This document shows positions 52,380 through 63,000 of a DNA stretch of 64,000 bases, one piece after another. Source of the stretch: Qipengyuania algicida. Its GTDB lineage: Bacteria; Pseudomonadota; Alphaproteobacteria; Sphingomonadales; Sphingomonadaceae. The notes below the pieces were generated by a model that saw only the letters and a program-made list of their open reading frames with translations, was not told where the DNA came from and did no database searches. Within the stretch, counting starts at the first letter, position 1. Each line of letters begins with the position of its first letter. Location: contig NZ_WTYA01000001.1 in assembly GCF_009828025.1 (NCBI RefSeq), positions 1 to 64,000 on the forward strand. Direction: 5' to 3'. The position numbers and the translations under genes were made by a program.

Positions 52380-54194
52380 ATGACGTTCGAAAATCTTCCG
52401 CCCGTACTCGGTCAGGCTCTGGCCGAGCGCGGCTATTCCGCCCTTACCGCCGTGCAGGCGTCCGTCACTTCGCCTGAGGCCAAAGGTCGCGATCTTATCG
52501 TTTCGGCGCAAACCGGCTCGGGCAAGACGGTCGCGTTCGGGCTGGCGCTGTCAGAACAACTGCTGGACGAAACCACGAAGCTGCCGCTGGTGAGCCATCC
52601 GCTCGCACTGATCGTTGCGCCCACGCGCGAACTGGCCTTGCAGGTGAGCCGCGAGCTTGGTTGGCTTTACGCAGGCGTCGGCCTCAAGATCGCGACTTGC
52701 GTCGGGGGCATGGATGCGAGCAAAGAACGCCGCGCTTTGCGGAGTGGTCCGGCGATAGTCGTGGGCACGCCCGGTCGCTTGCGCGACCATCTCGAACGCG
52801 GCGCGCTCGACTTGTCGCAGCTTGCCGGCGTAGTGCTCGACGAAGCGGACGAGATGCTCGACATGGGCTTCCGCGAAGACCTCGAAGCGATCCTCGACGC
52901 GACGCCTGAGACTCGTCGTACGTTGCTGTTCTCCGCCACCATGCCGCGGCCCATCGTCGCGCTGGCGCAGCGTTACCAGACCGATGCCTTGCGGCTGGCG
53001 CTGGCTGGCGAAAAGCGCGGCCATGGCGATATCGCCTATCAGGCGATCACCGTCGCCCCGGCCGAAATAGAAAAGGCGGTCGTCAACCTCCTGCGGTTTC
53101 ACGAAGCCGAGACGGCAATCCTGTTTTGCGCCACGCGTGATAACGTGCGCCACCTCCATGCGACGCTGCAGGAACGCGGCTTCGGCGTCGTCGCACTTTC
53201 CGGCGAGCATTCGCAATCCGAACGCAATCAGGCTCTGCAGGCATTGCGTGACCGGCGTGTTCGGGTGTGTGTCGCCACGGACGTCGCCGCGCGCGGGATC
53301 GATTTGCCCTCGCTGAGCCTCGTCATCCATGTGGAAATCCCGCGCGATGCCGAGGCGTTGCAGCACCGCTCGGGCCGTACCGGCCGTGCCGGCAAGAAGG
53401 GAACGGCGGCAATCATCGTCCCCTTCAATCGCCGTCGCCGCGTCGAAACCCTGCTGCGCAGCGCGAACATCTCCGCCGACTGGATCGACGCCCCCAGCGC
53501 CGAAGCCATTGCCGAGCGGGACCGCGAACGATTGATGGAGCAACTCACCGCCCCGGTCGAGTTTGAAGACGACGACCGCGCCCTCGCATCCGATTTGATG
53601 GGTAGGATGTCGGCGGACGACATCGCCGCCGCACTGGTGCACGCGCATCGCGCAAGATTGCCGCAACCTGAAGAATTGCTGCCCAATACACCGGAAGGCC
53701 ACAAGGCCATGCAGAAGGCGATGCATCGCCCTGGCTTCGAAGACGTGACCTGGTACCGCATCGCCATCGGTCGTCGCCAGAATGCAGAGCCGCGCTGGCT
53801 GTTGCCGCTGTTGTGCCGCCGCGGGCAGATTACCCGTAACGAGATCGGCGCCATTCGCATCGGGCAGCATGAAAGCTGGTTCCAGATACCCCGTGGTGTT
53901 GCCAAGCGCTTTGCCGCCGCTCTGGCACAGCCAACATCGGGCGACGATGAGCAGGATGCAATCGCAATCGAGGCTGCACCCGAGGGGCCGAGAATCGAAG
54001 CGCGCGAAAATCGCCGGAAACACGGAGGCCAACAACACGGGGGCGACAAGGTCCGCGCGCGTCCGTCCGGGCAGGATCGTCCGCGCGGCAAGCGTGACGG
54101 CTCGAAAAACGGTGGACCCTTCAAGAAAGACGGTGGCGCGGCAAAGCGTCCCGGTGGCAAGCACAAATCCAAGGCTCCTCACAAAAGCCGCTGA
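52380..54194 (+). CDS. DEAD-box RNA helicase with DbpA-type RNA-binding domain and basic tail
   Basis: A 604-residue helicase. Q motif region at the N terminus, Walker A SAQTGSGKTVAF, DEAD box VVLDEADEMLDMGF, SAT in LLFSATMPRP, and HRSGRTGRAGKKG in the second RecA domain. Residues about 455-525 (RIAIGRRQNAEPRWLLPLL... WFQIPRG) match the DbpA/CsdA RNA-binding fold. The last 70 residues are Lys/Arg/Gly-rich and disordered. It resembles DeaD/CsdA, active in ribosome assembly and mRNA turnover. A GTG at 52371 is an alternative start. Long opposite-strand frames here are shadows. Confidence 0.95.
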   Translation: MTFENLPPVLGQALAERGYSALTAVQASVTSPEAKGRDLIVSAQTGSGKTVAFGLALSEQLLDETTKLPLVSHPLALIVAPTRELALQVSRELGWLYAGVGLKIATCVGGMDASKERRALRSGPAIVVGTPGRLRDHLERGALDLSQLAGVVLDEADEMLDMGFREDLEAILDATPETRRTLLFSATMPRPIVALAQRYQTDALRLALAGEKRGHGDIAYQAITVAPAEIEKAVVNLLRFHEAETAILFCATRDNVRHLHATLQERGFGVVALSGEHSQSERNQALQALRDRRVRVCVATDVAARGIDLPSLSLVIHVEIPRDAEALQHRSGRTGRAGKKGTAAIIVPFNRRRRVETLLRSANISADWIDAPSAEAIAERDRERLMEQLTAPVEFEDDDRALASDLMGRMSADDIAAALVHAHRARLPQPEELLPNTPEGHKAMQKAMHRPGFEDVTWYRIAIGRRQNAEPRWLLPLLCRRGQITRNEIGAIRIGQHESWFQIPRGVAKRFAAALAQPTSGDDEQDAIAIEAAPEGPRIEARENRRKHGGQQHGGDKVRARPSGQDRPRGKRDGSKNGGPFKKDGGAAKRPGGKHKSKAPHKSR

Positions 54195-54271
54195 CACCGG
54201 CTGCGGGCGAGCCACCGGTTCGGCTACGAACCCGCTTCTGATGCTTGGCGTGCGCAAACACATGCCCTAAG

Positions 54272-54298
54272 CCCCCGGACACCGAAAACTGTCCGGGG
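54272..54298 (+). promoter_or_regulatory. Hairpin covering the ribosome-binding site of the serine hydrolase gene
   Basis: CCCCGGACA and TGTCCGGGG pair around an eight-base loop. The GGGG of the right arm (54295-54298) is the only ribosome-binding-site-like sequence before the TTG at 54306, seven bases away. It may instead end the helicase transcript, but there is no U-tract. Confidence 0.45.
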
Positions 54299-54305
54299 CA
54301 ATATC

Positions 54306-55898
54306 TTGCGTATACGCCTGCTTACTATCTCAACGCTGGCTCTGGCGCTTGCCATGCCGGGTCCCCTTTCCGCACAGGCCCAACCGGTTCCCGCCGCCGC
54401 TCAGACGCAGGTGGCAACTCCCGATTATGATGCCGAAGCGCTGCGGATCATGAAGGGTGTGGACGCAACCGGCTTTACCGGCGCAGTCGCGATCGACGGG
54501 AAAATCGTCTATTCCGGCGCGCACGGTCTGCTCGAATACGGCAAGCCGGGCAAGGTAACGCAGAAAACGCTGTTCCCGATCGCCAGCATCACCAAGGCGT
54601 TCACAACAACCGCGCTGGCCATGCTGGTCGACGAAGGCAAGCTGTCGTGGGACGATCCGGTCCGCAAATACATCCCCGAATTCGCGATGTACGATCCGTG
54701 GGTCAGCGAGCATTTCACCGTGAAGGACGCACTGACGCACCGCTCCGGCCTGCCGCTCGGCGCGGGCGATCTCACCATCTGGCCGGATGGCAATGCCACA
54801 CCCGAAGACGTGATCCACGCGCTCAAATATCTGCGTCCCACCACCGGCTTTCGCGATGGATACGCGTATGACAATCTCCTCTACATTGTCGCAGGGCAAA
54901 TCCTGGAACGCGCATCGGGCCAAAGCTGGACCGATTTCATCACCAATCGGATCCTGAAGCCGGTGGGGATGAACGATTGCGCCGCCGACAAGTCACTGAT
55001 CCGTCCGGGCCAATCCTATGTCAGCGGGCACGAGCGTGCGGCGGGCGACACGCATGGCACGCCGATCGATCCACGCATGGCCTTTTCCAAGACGTGGAAT
55101 TCGGCTGGCGGCATCTGGTGCACTGCCGACGACATGATGAAATGGGGCCAGTTCTGGCTCGATGACGGTGTGACCGCCGACGGCAAGCGGCTGATTTCCG
55201 AAAAGCAGAAGAACATGCTGTGGCGCGGCGTTACGCCGACCGGCAGCGGGATCATCCCGGCAAGCGGCGGGGCGACGAATTTGCAGATGTATGCGCTGGG
55301 CTGGCAGCTCTCGCAGCTCGACGGTACGCCCGTCGTCAGCCATTCTGGCGGTGCGCCGGGGGTGACGAGCAATTTCATCATCCTGCCGCAGAAAAAGATC
55401 GTCATCTTCGCCTCGTCGAACGATTATCTCAGCACGCCCAGCGCATGGACCCGCCAGATCGCCGCCGACCTCGTCGAGGGCAGCAACGCGCCCGACCTCA
55501 TCGGCAAGGCCATCGCCGCCTATGACAAGGAGAATACTGAGGCCCGCGCGGCGGTAGACAAGGCGATCAGTCCGCCCAAGGATGCGACCAAGCCCAGTCT
55601 CCCGATCGACGCATATACCGGCACCTATCGCGATCCCTGGTATGGCACGGTGACTATCAGCAAGCGGGGCAAGGGTCTGTACATCGACATGAGCCGGTCG
55701 CAGCTGCTTGATGGGCCGTTGACGCCGTTCAATGGCGATACCTTTGCGGCGATCTGGCCCAACCGGACGATCAAGGCCGACGCCTTCGTCACTTTCGAGG
55801 TCAAGGACGGCAAGGCAGTCGGCATCAAGATGAAAGCGATCAGCGACATCACCGATTTCAGCTACGACTTCCACGACCTCGATCTGAAGCGGGAATAG
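54306..55898 (+). CDS. Exported serine hydrolase, beta-lactamase/class C-like
   Basis: A 530-residue protein with a signal peptide ending LSAQAQP. The serine beta-lactamase-like fold shows SITK in PIASITKAFTTTALA (nucleophile Ser and Lys), the YDN element in YAYDNLLYIVAGQIL, and HSGGAPGVTSN near residue 347 in place of KTG. A C-terminal lipocalin-like segment (TGTYRDPWYGTVTISK) follows, as in PbpE/EstB-type hydrolases. It probably cleaves esters or peptides in the periplasm. It starts at TTG 54306; it converges closely on uvrC. Confidence 0.9.
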   Translation: MRIRLLTISTLALALAMPGPLSAQAQPVPAAAQTQVATPDYDAEALRIMKGVDATGFTGAVAIDGKIVYSGAHGLLEYGKPGKVTQKTLFPIASITKAFTTTALAMLVDEGKLSWDDPVRKYIPEFAMYDPWVSEHFTVKDALTHRSGLPLGAGDLTIWPDGNATPEDVIHALKYLRPTTGFRDGYAYDNLLYIVAGQILERASGQSWTDFITNRILKPVGMNDCAADKSLIRPGQSYVSGHERAAGDTHGTPIDPRMAFSKTWNSAGGIWCTADDMMKWGQFWLDDGVTADGKRLISEKQKNMLWRGVTPTGSGIIPASGGATNLQMYALGWQLSQLDGTPVVSHSGGAPGVTSNFIILPQKKIVIFASSNDYLSTPSAWTRQIAADLVEGSNAPDLIGKAIAAYDKENTEARAAVDKAISPPKDATKPSLPIDAYTGTYRDPWYGTVTISKRGKGLYIDMSRSQLLDGPLTPFNGDTFAAIWPNRTIKADAFVTFEVKDGKAVGIKMKAISDITDFSYDFHDLDLKRE

Positions 55899-55907
55899 GC
55901 AGCGCCC

Positions 55908-57851
55908 TCACCCGCCTGCGTGGTAGAAATCGTAGATCTGCTGGGCCACTGCATCGCTGATGCCGGGCACACGTTTCAGATCGTCGAGCGCGGCCGCGCG
56001 CACCTTGCCCGCTGTGCCGAAATGCAGCAGCAGGGCGCGCTTCCTCGCCGGGCCGATGCCGGGTATCTCGTCGAGCGGAGAGGCGGTGATGGCGCGACTA
56101 CGCTTGGCGCGGTGCGCACCGATCGCGAAGCGGTGAACCTCGTCGCGCAGCGTCTGGAGGTAGAACAGCAGCGGTGAATTGACCGGCAGCGTTTTCTCGC
56201 GTCCATCTGCAAAGTGAAACACTTCGCGCCCCTCGCGCCCGTGATGCGGCCCCTTGGCGATGGCGATCAGCGGCACATCCTCGATGCCGAGCTCCTCTAG
56301 CGTGTCCCGCACCGACGACATCTGCCCCTTGCCCCCGTCGATCAGCACGAGATCGGGCCACACGCCCTGTTTCTCGTGCTCCGGATCTTCCTCCAGCGCG
56401 CGCGCAAACCGCCGTTTCATCACCTCGCGCATCATCGCGAAATCGTCGTTGGTCTGCGCCTCGCGGATGTTGAACTTGCGATACTGACCCTTCTCGAACC
56501 CCTCGGGGCTGGCCACGACCATTGCGCCAACCGCCTTGGCGCCCTGGATATGCGAGTTGTCGTACACCTCGATCCGCTGCGGCACCTCGCCCAGCTCGAA
56601 GAAGTCGGCCAGTTCGCGCAGGATTTTTGCCTTGGTGCCGCTCTCTGCCAGCCGCCGCTCGAGCGCCTCGACCGCGTTTCGGCTCGCCTGCTCCATCAAC
56701 CGCCGCCGGTCGCCGCGCTGCGGGACCGAGATTTCCACCCGATGGCCCGAGGCTTCACACAAGGCTTCCTGCACCAGCGCCTGTTCCTCCAGCTCGCGAT
56801 CGACGAGGATCAGGCGCGGCGGCGGGACTTCCTCGTAGAATTGCAGCAGCACATCGGCGAGCACCTGCGGCTCTTCGACATCCTGCGTGTGACTGGGAAA
56901 GAAGGCGCGGTGGCCCCAGTTCTGCCCGCCGCGAACGAAGAACGCCTGGATGCCCACCTGCCCGCCCTTCGACGCCAGCGCGAAGACATCGGCATCGCCC
57001 ACGCCGCTGGCGTTGATGGCCTGGCTCCCTTGAATGAAAGTCGCCGCGCGTAGCCGGTCGCGCAATATCGCCGCAGTCTCGAAATCGAGGTTTCCCGCAG
57101 CCTCGGCCATCTGCTGCTCTATCTTGGCCTGAACCGCGGATGACTTGCCCGAGAGGAAATCTTTCGCCTCGCCAACCAGTTCGCGATAGCCAGCCTCGTC
57201 GATACGCCCGACGCACGGAGCCGAACAGCGCTTGATCTGATAGAGCAGACAGGGCCGGTCGCGACGCGAGAAAAAACTGTCGGTGCAGCTGCGCAGCAGA
57301 AACAGTTTCTGCAAAGCGTTGATCGTGGTGTTGACGCTGCCCGCACTGGCGAAGGGACCATAGTAATCGCCCTTGGCCCGCCGCGCGCCGCGATGCTTCA
57401 TGATCCGTGGGAACGCGTGGTCCGAACGCAGAAGGATGAAGGGAAAGCTCTTGTCGTCGCGCAGCAACACGTTGAACGGCGGGCGATAGCGCTTGATCAG
57501 CTGCGCTTCGAGCAGCAACGCCTCAGCTTCGGAATTGGTGGTGATGATCTCCATCCGCCTGGTCTGGCTGACCATCCGCTGAAGCCGGTTGGAGAGCGCG
57601 TTGACCTGCGTGTAATTCGCCACCCGCGCCTTCAGGCTGCGCGCCTTGCCGACATAGAGCACATCGCCACGCGCATCGAGCATCCGGTAAACGCCCGGCT
57701 TGGGCTTGAGTGTCTTCACCGTGTCGCGGATTGCCGCCACTCCCGCTTCGAGGTCAGGCTGGGCGCTGGCGACGGTATAGGTTGCGCGTTCTTCGAGGAA
57801 ACGTTCCTGACCGCGGGGGTCGTGAGGAGTGCCTGCCTTGGTATCGGACAT
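55908..57851 (-). CDS. uvrC: Excinuclease ABC subunit C
   Basis: A 647-residue UvrC. The GIY-YIG nuclease domain is at the N terminus (PGVYRMLDARGDVLYVGKA), followed by the conserved Cys cluster PCLLYQIKRCSAPCVG and the UvrB-binding UVR motif (NLDFETAAILRDRL). The RNase H-like second nuclease (IEVYDNSHIQGAKAVGAMV) and C-terminal helix-hairpin-helix repeats follow. It makes both incisions in nucleotide excision repair. ATG 57851 (MSDTKAGTPHD) is chosen; the frame is open to 57986. No LexA-type site is seen near its start. Confidence 0.97.
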   Translation of the reverse strand: MSDTKAGTPHDPRGQERFLEERATYTVASAQPDLEAGVAAIRDTVKTLKPKPGVYRMLDARGDVLYVGKARSLKARVANYTQVNALSNRLQRMVSQTRRMEIITTNSEAEALLLEAQLIKRYRPPFNVLLRDDKSFPFILLRSDHAFPRIMKHRGARRAKGDYYGPFASAGSVNTTINALQKLFLLRSCTDSFFSRRDRPCLLYQIKRCSAPCVGRIDEAGYRELVGEAKDFLSGKSSAVQAKIEQQMAEAAGNLDFETAAILRDRLRAATFIQGSQAINASGVGDADVFALASKGGQVGIQAFFVRGGQNWGHRAFFPSHTQDVEEPQVLADVLLQFYEEVPPPRLILVDRELEEQALVQEALCEASGHRVEISVPQRGDRRRLMEQASRNAVEALERRLAESGTKAKILRELADFFELGEVPQRIEVYDNSHIQGAKAVGAMVVASPEGFEKGQYRKFNIREAQTNDDFAMMREVMKRRFARALEEDPEHEKQGVWPDLVLIDGGKGQMSSVRDTLEELGIEDVPLIAIAKGPHHGREGREVFHFADGREKTLPVNSPLLFYLQTLRDEVHRFAIGAHRAKRSRAITASPLDEIPGIGPARKRALLLHFGTAGKVRAAALDDLKRVPGISDAVAQQIYDFYHAGG

Positions 57852-57980
57852 GCCGAGATAGCTAGGGCAGTCGAGGAGGATTGCAAATGTCCTGTTTCGG
57901 TCGGGATCGCGGGACAGGATTTTCCTCCAGGACAAATGGCGGTATACCTTGATTGAGTTGATTTTTGAGCTGGGGGTGAG

Positions 57981-58685
57981 ATGCATTTAACGGGATTGCT
58001 CAAAAGGTTGCTGGAAAAGCCTTCACAGCACGACGAAGAAGCGACGGCCTACCATAGGCTCGCCGAGCGCGGCTTTCGACCCGACGGCATTATCGACATC
58101 GGTGCCTATGAAGGGGGATGGACCCGTTCGACGCGAGAGGTTTTTCCTGCCGCTGCCAGCCTGATGGTCGAACCGCAAGAAATCCGGCAGGAGAAGCTCC
58201 AGGCAGTATGCCGCGAGCTTCCCCGCACCCGGCTCGCGCCGTGCTTGCTCGGCGCTGAATCAGGCAAAGCGGTTACGTTTTACGAAATGGGCACAGGCTC
58301 TTCGTATCTGGAAGAAAACAGCGATGCCCCCCGGCAAGCAAAGCATTTTACCCTCTCGATGCTCGACGATGTCGCGGATGATTTTCCAGGCGAGAATCTG
58401 TTTCTCAAAATCGATTCCCAGGGAGCCGAAATAGAAATTCTCAAGGGTGGCCGCAAAACGCTGCAACGCTCTGGTCTCGTCCAGCTAGAGACTGCGGTTA
58501 TGGCATACAACCAAGGTGCGCCGACCATGCTGGAGGTGCTGGCCTTTATGCAGGACAACGGCTTCGTTCCCCTCGATATTTCCGGACATACGCGGATTCA
58601 GGGACATCTGGTTCAGGTTGATTTCCTATTCACGCCACAGGATTCACCGCTGCGGAAAACATTCTTCAATTTCCAGACAAGTTGA
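57981..58685 (+). CDS. FkbM family methyltransferase
   Basis: A 234-residue SAM methyltransferase. IIDIGAYEGGWTRSTREVF near residue 37 is motif I, MVEPQEIRQEKL motif II, and LFLKIDSQGAEIEILKGG near 140 the FkbM signature. Such enzymes methylate sugar or polyketide hydroxyls. GGGGGTGAG precedes the ATG by two bases. It is divergent from uvrC (129-base spacer) and lies just upstream of the APC permease. Confidence 0.9.
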   Translation: MHLTGLLKRLLEKPSQHDEEATAYHRLAERGFRPDGIIDIGAYEGGWTRSTREVFPAAASLMVEPQEIRQEKLQAVCRELPRTRLAPCLLGAESGKAVTFYEMGTGSSYLEENSDAPRQAKHFTLSMLDDVADDFPGENLFLKIDSQGAEIEILKGGRKTLQRSGLVQLETAVMAYNQGAPTMLEVLAFMQDNGFVPLDISGHTRIQGHLVQVDFLFTPQDSPLRKTFFNFQTS

Positions 58686-58738
58686 TAAGACTTTCCCAGA
58701 GGCTTGTCTGGGGAGCGCGAACAATCGATCAAGCAGCA

Positions 58739-60028
58739 ATGGATAAGCCAGCGGCACCTGCCCGAACGATCGGCTTCTGGGGAGCGGCGCTCTACCCGGT
58801 TAACGGGATGGTCGGTGCGGGCATCTTTGCCGTTCCGGCCTTGCTCGCCGCAGCGGTGGGCGGATTTGCACCGTGGCTGATGCTGCTGGGCGGAATTCTC
58901 TTCATGCCGATCGCGCTGGTCTACGCCTGGCTTGCCACGCGATTCTCCCACAGTGGCGGGCCGGTTCTCTATGGGGAGGCGGCGTTCGGGCGTTTCGTCG
59001 GGTTCCAGGCGGGATGGGGTCGCTATGCGTCCAACATCGTCACGGCAGCGGCCAATACACAAGTCATGGTCGCCTATGCCACCGCGCTGATGCCTGCGCT
59101 CAACAATCCCGCTGCGCAGGAAATCGCCACCATCCTCTCGCTTATCCTGTTTATGGTGATCAATCTGGTGGGCCTACGCTTTGCCGCCGGTACGCTGGGC
59201 GTGATGACCGCGATCAAGTTGCTGCCCCTCGGCGCGCTGGTGGTGGCTGCCCTGTTTGCGGGCAACCCGGAAGCGGCCTTTGCGGTGCCGAAATTCAACC
59301 TTGGCGAGAACGTCATCCTGCTCACCTATTATGCATTTATCGGCTTCGAGAGCGTTGCCGAAGCGGCAGGAGAGGTACGCAATCCCAAGCGCGTTATCCC
59401 GCTCGCACTGGTGACGATGGTCAGCGCAGTGACCCTGCTCTACATGGCGGTGATATGGGCCTACGTCGCGATGATGCCGCAGCTGACTGGCGGCGCGTCG
59501 GACAATGCCTTGGTGGACGCGGGGCGCGCGGCAATGGGCCATATCGGCGGAATCGCTCTGGTAATCGCGGCCGTGTTCAGCACGGCGGCCAATACGTTCT
59601 CGGGCAACACCACCCTGCCACGCCTTGCCTTCGGCATGGGCGAAAGACGGATGCTGCCACGCTGGTTCACCCACGTCTCGCCACGCTTCGGGACACCCGA
59701 TTATGCAATCCTGTTCACAGGGCTGGCTGCCATCGCTTTCGGTCTTTGGGAAGGCTTCGCCGTGCTGGCCGTTGCCGGCACGCTGGTCCGGCTTGTGACC
59801 TACCTTATCTGCTCCGCCGCTCTGCCGGTGCTGGAACTGCGTGACGGTACGCTCCGCCCGTTCCATTCGGCCATGGCGATCGCGGCATTTGCCGGATCGC
59901 TATGGGTTTCGAGTTTCGCTGAGGCTGAGGCGTGGAAAGCATTCGCCGCGATTTTTGCCTGTGGCACGCTGCTCTACTTCTTTGCAGCCAGGCAGGAGCC
60001 GGAACCGGTTCTGGTCGAACAGGAATGA
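58739..60028 (+). CDS. APC superfamily amino acid permease
   Basis: A 429-residue transporter with about twelve helices. The first has GAALYPVNGMVGAGIFAVP, the unwound GxG region of APC carriers, and YYAFIGFESVAEAAGEVRNPKR near residue 200 is the conserved helix 6 and following loop. It imports or exchanges amino acids; the substrate cannot be read. ATG 58739 (MDKPAAPARTIGF) is preferred to the upstream TTG at 58682 because the latter overlaps the FkbM gene. It converges on the TonB receptor gene with seven bases between. Confidence 0.92.
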   Translation: MDKPAAPARTIGFWGAALYPVNGMVGAGIFAVPALLAAAVGGFAPWLMLLGGILFMPIALVYAWLATRFSHSGGPVLYGEAAFGRFVGFQAGWGRYASNIVTAAANTQVMVAYATALMPALNNPAAQEIATILSLILFMVINLVGLRFAAGTLGVMTAIKLLPLGALVVAALFAGNPEAAFAVPKFNLGENVILLTYYAFIGFESVAEAAGEVRNPKRVIPLALVTMVSAVTLLYMAVIWAYVAMMPQLTGGASDNALVDAGRAAMGHIGGIALVIAAVFSTAANTFSGNTTLPRLAFGMGERRMLPRWFTHVSPRFGTPDYAILFTGLAAIAFGLWEGFAVLAVAGTLVRLVTYLICSAALPVLELRDGTLRPFHSAMAIAAFAGSLWVSSFAEAEAWKAFAAIFACGTLLYFFAARQEPEPVLVEQE

Positions 60029-60035
60029 CCCCCGC

Positions 60036-63000
60036 TCAGAACAGCTTGCGGAATTCGATCTTCACGAAGCGGCCATATGGGTCGAGCAGTGCGGGCTGGT
60101 AGCTGATCGGCACCACGCCATTGGCATCGGTCACCTTCTGGTAGGCATCGAAGATGTTGTTAACGTGCAAGGATAGCCGAGCATGGTTGAGGAACCCGGG
60201 ATTGTCCCCGACCAACCATTTCTGCTGGTCGAGCGCGACGAACAACCGAAGATTGAATGTCGCCAGACCTCCGAAGTGGAGATCGCTTGAACCCGGAACA
60301 CCTGATGCCTGAACTGTCGTGCCGGTTGAGTAGTTACCACTGATCCTCGTCCCGATGCCTTTGTAGAATAGCCCCGCATCGAGTTCGAACTGCTGCCGCG
60401 CGACGCCTCCGGACGATCCGGTGGCGTCACCATTCATCAGGTCGAGCGTAGGACCGCCGGGCGCGACGAGGATCGAATTGTCGAGATTGATGGTGTGGTA
60501 GAACGACAGGCTCCACCGCCCCTGTCCATTGCCCCGACTGAAACCCCGGTTGCCGCGCCCACCCGACGACCGGCTGCCATTATCCGAACCACGGGCAGCT
60601 TGTTGCTGCTCTCCGGAACCGGAGTTGCCTTGGCCGGGGGCAGCACAAATCCTGCTTTCCAGCTGCTTGAGCTTTGCCGGATCGACCTTGCCATCCGGCC
60701 CTTTCAACCGCGCCTGAAGGCCTGGCGGGAGGGTGGACAGGTCAGGTTTCTTGCCCGGATCCTGACACAGCACTTTGCGCAATGCCGCAAATCTCTCGGG
60801 ATCAAACCGCTGTGCGGCATCCGCGCTGCAGAACCGCGTGCGCATCGCGGCGATCTTGGCTGGATCGGGTTTGCCGTCGGCGCCCTTCAACCGGTCCTGC
60901 ATCTGCTGCGGGAGCGCGGACAGGTCTGGAACCTGCCCTGTCGGAGTAGCACAGAATTGCTCACGCAACTGCGCAAAGCGCTGTGGATCGAAACCGGGGC
61001 GACTTCCCGATTGTTGCTGTCCATTGCTTTCGCCAGCGGGCCGCGCGGCAGACATCAACCGCCCGAACCTGCCCCGTCCGCCGCCCGATTGCTCTTCTGG
61101 CGAAGGCTTGCCGACCTTGCCGAAGAGGTTGAAGCCATAGCGGATTCGGTCACTGCGTGTTTCGGCAAAGGTGACGGGGCGCGCATCGATTGCCAGCAAT
61201 TGCCCGTTGGTATCGCGCGTCACCCGGTCGGGGAATGCCGCCTCGATCGCCGGGGTCAACAGCGGGAAGGATGCCGTCACGTTGTTCGAACGGTTGTGGT
61301 AGTACTCGACGAGAATATTGGCCCGGTCGAGGAACGGCAGATCGTAATTCGCCGACAGCTTGAAATCGCGCTGGTGCTCGGGAAGGAGATTGGGATTGCC
61401 GCCACTGGTCTGGGTCACCAACACCGTCTGCCCGGTACGGAAATCATAGACGGGGACATTGTAACTTATGAGACTTGGGCCGCCCAGTTGCGACAGGCCC
61501 GGCGCGGTTTCGCGCTCGATATACGCTCCCTGAAGGGTAAGGCTTTTCGACGGCTTCCATACCAGCCCACCGGTCCAGTTGCCGAGCGTGCCAAAGTCCG
61601 ACAAGTAATCGAATCCGCCCGACAGGTTGAAGGTCAGATCGCCGATTGCCGACAGGACGTCGTTCCTGCGACTGGCGATGGGGATGCCGATATTCGCGCC
61701 CGCGCTCAGGTCGCCGCGGATCAATGCGTTGTCGCCAGCCAGACGCCGCGTGTCGGTGCTTTCGTTGCGACTCCAGTCATAGCCCGCATTGAGCGTGACA
61801 TCGGCCTCTCCGGCGGGAAGCTCAAAAGGGTTGCCAATGAGCGTCGACTTGAGCGCAACGTCATAGGCACGGTTCTGCGCACGGTCGAAGCCGAGACGCG
61901 GCACATTTGGCAGATCGCCGTTGATTGCCAAGGTTCCGGCCTGTGCAGCGTCGACCAATGCCTGGACCGCCGGATCGTCCAGCGTGCGTGACCGGTCAAT
62001 TCGGCTATCGGTCGATGTGTAGCTGGAATCGAGCGTCGTGGTGAACTGATATCCACCAAGATTCTTGTTGAAGGTGCTGCCAAGCGAATATGTATCGGTC
62101 AGCGTTTGCCGGGTCAGCGGTTTCGCATCGATCGCCCGCCTCGCGCTGCTACTATCAGGTGACGTCAGGGTCACGAGGTCGAGTCCCGACAGGTTCAGTG
62201 TATCCTCGTGGATCACCTGCGTGTTGATCGTGAACTGCCCGTCCGCACCATCCTTGCCGAGCCCGTTGGTGCTGGTGAAATCGACTTCCAGCGTGGAGTC
62301 CTTCGCAGCCAGTGAGCGGAAATCGGCTGGGTTGGGATCGCTGGCGAGGGTCGGGACGCTGCCCGGTGTCTGAACGACATCGCGCTCGGCCTCGGTGATC
62401 GGGCTGGTGTGCTTATAGTCGATGCTGGCATTCAGTCGCGACTTGCCATTGATCGCGAGTTGCGACGCCTGCAACTCGCTCTTGGCCCCTCCACCCTGCG
62501 TGGCGCGACCATAATCAACCTCGGCAGACAAGCTGCGGAAATTATCCTTCAGGATGAAATTGATGACCCGCTGGTCCGGCGGGAAGCCGTATTTCAGCGC
62601 CACTTCCTCCGGCAGGATCTCCAGTCGTTTGATCGCTTCGGGAGGATAGCGAAAAATCTCGCGGAAATTGGAAATCCGCTGACCGTTGACGAGGAACACG
62701 GGACGCCCGCCCCGCCCACGGCCCGATCCGATTTCCGGCGCAAGCTGGCTGATGAGATCCTGGATCGAACTTGCGCCGTAGGACTGAACCTGCTGCTCAT
62801 CGAGCTCGACAACCGGAGCGCTGGATGTTTGAACCGCGCCCTGAATTGCCCTCGGCGCGGTGACGATAATTTCGGACCCAACCGTATCGTTGCCAGTCGG
62901 TGTCGGAGCGGGAGCGGCCTGCGCAGCCGCTCCGGCTGGCTCAGCGGTCTGGGCCAGCGATGGCGAGGCGATGATCAGAGCGATCAGGGACACGGCGGGG

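Noticed and set aside
52551-54263. A 570-codon minus-strand open frame
   Set aside because: It covers the DEAD-box helicase gene, whose motifs are complete; the opposite frame has none.
60495-61991. A 498-codon plus-strand frame
   Set aside because: It is the complement of the TonB receptor and shows no domain of its own.
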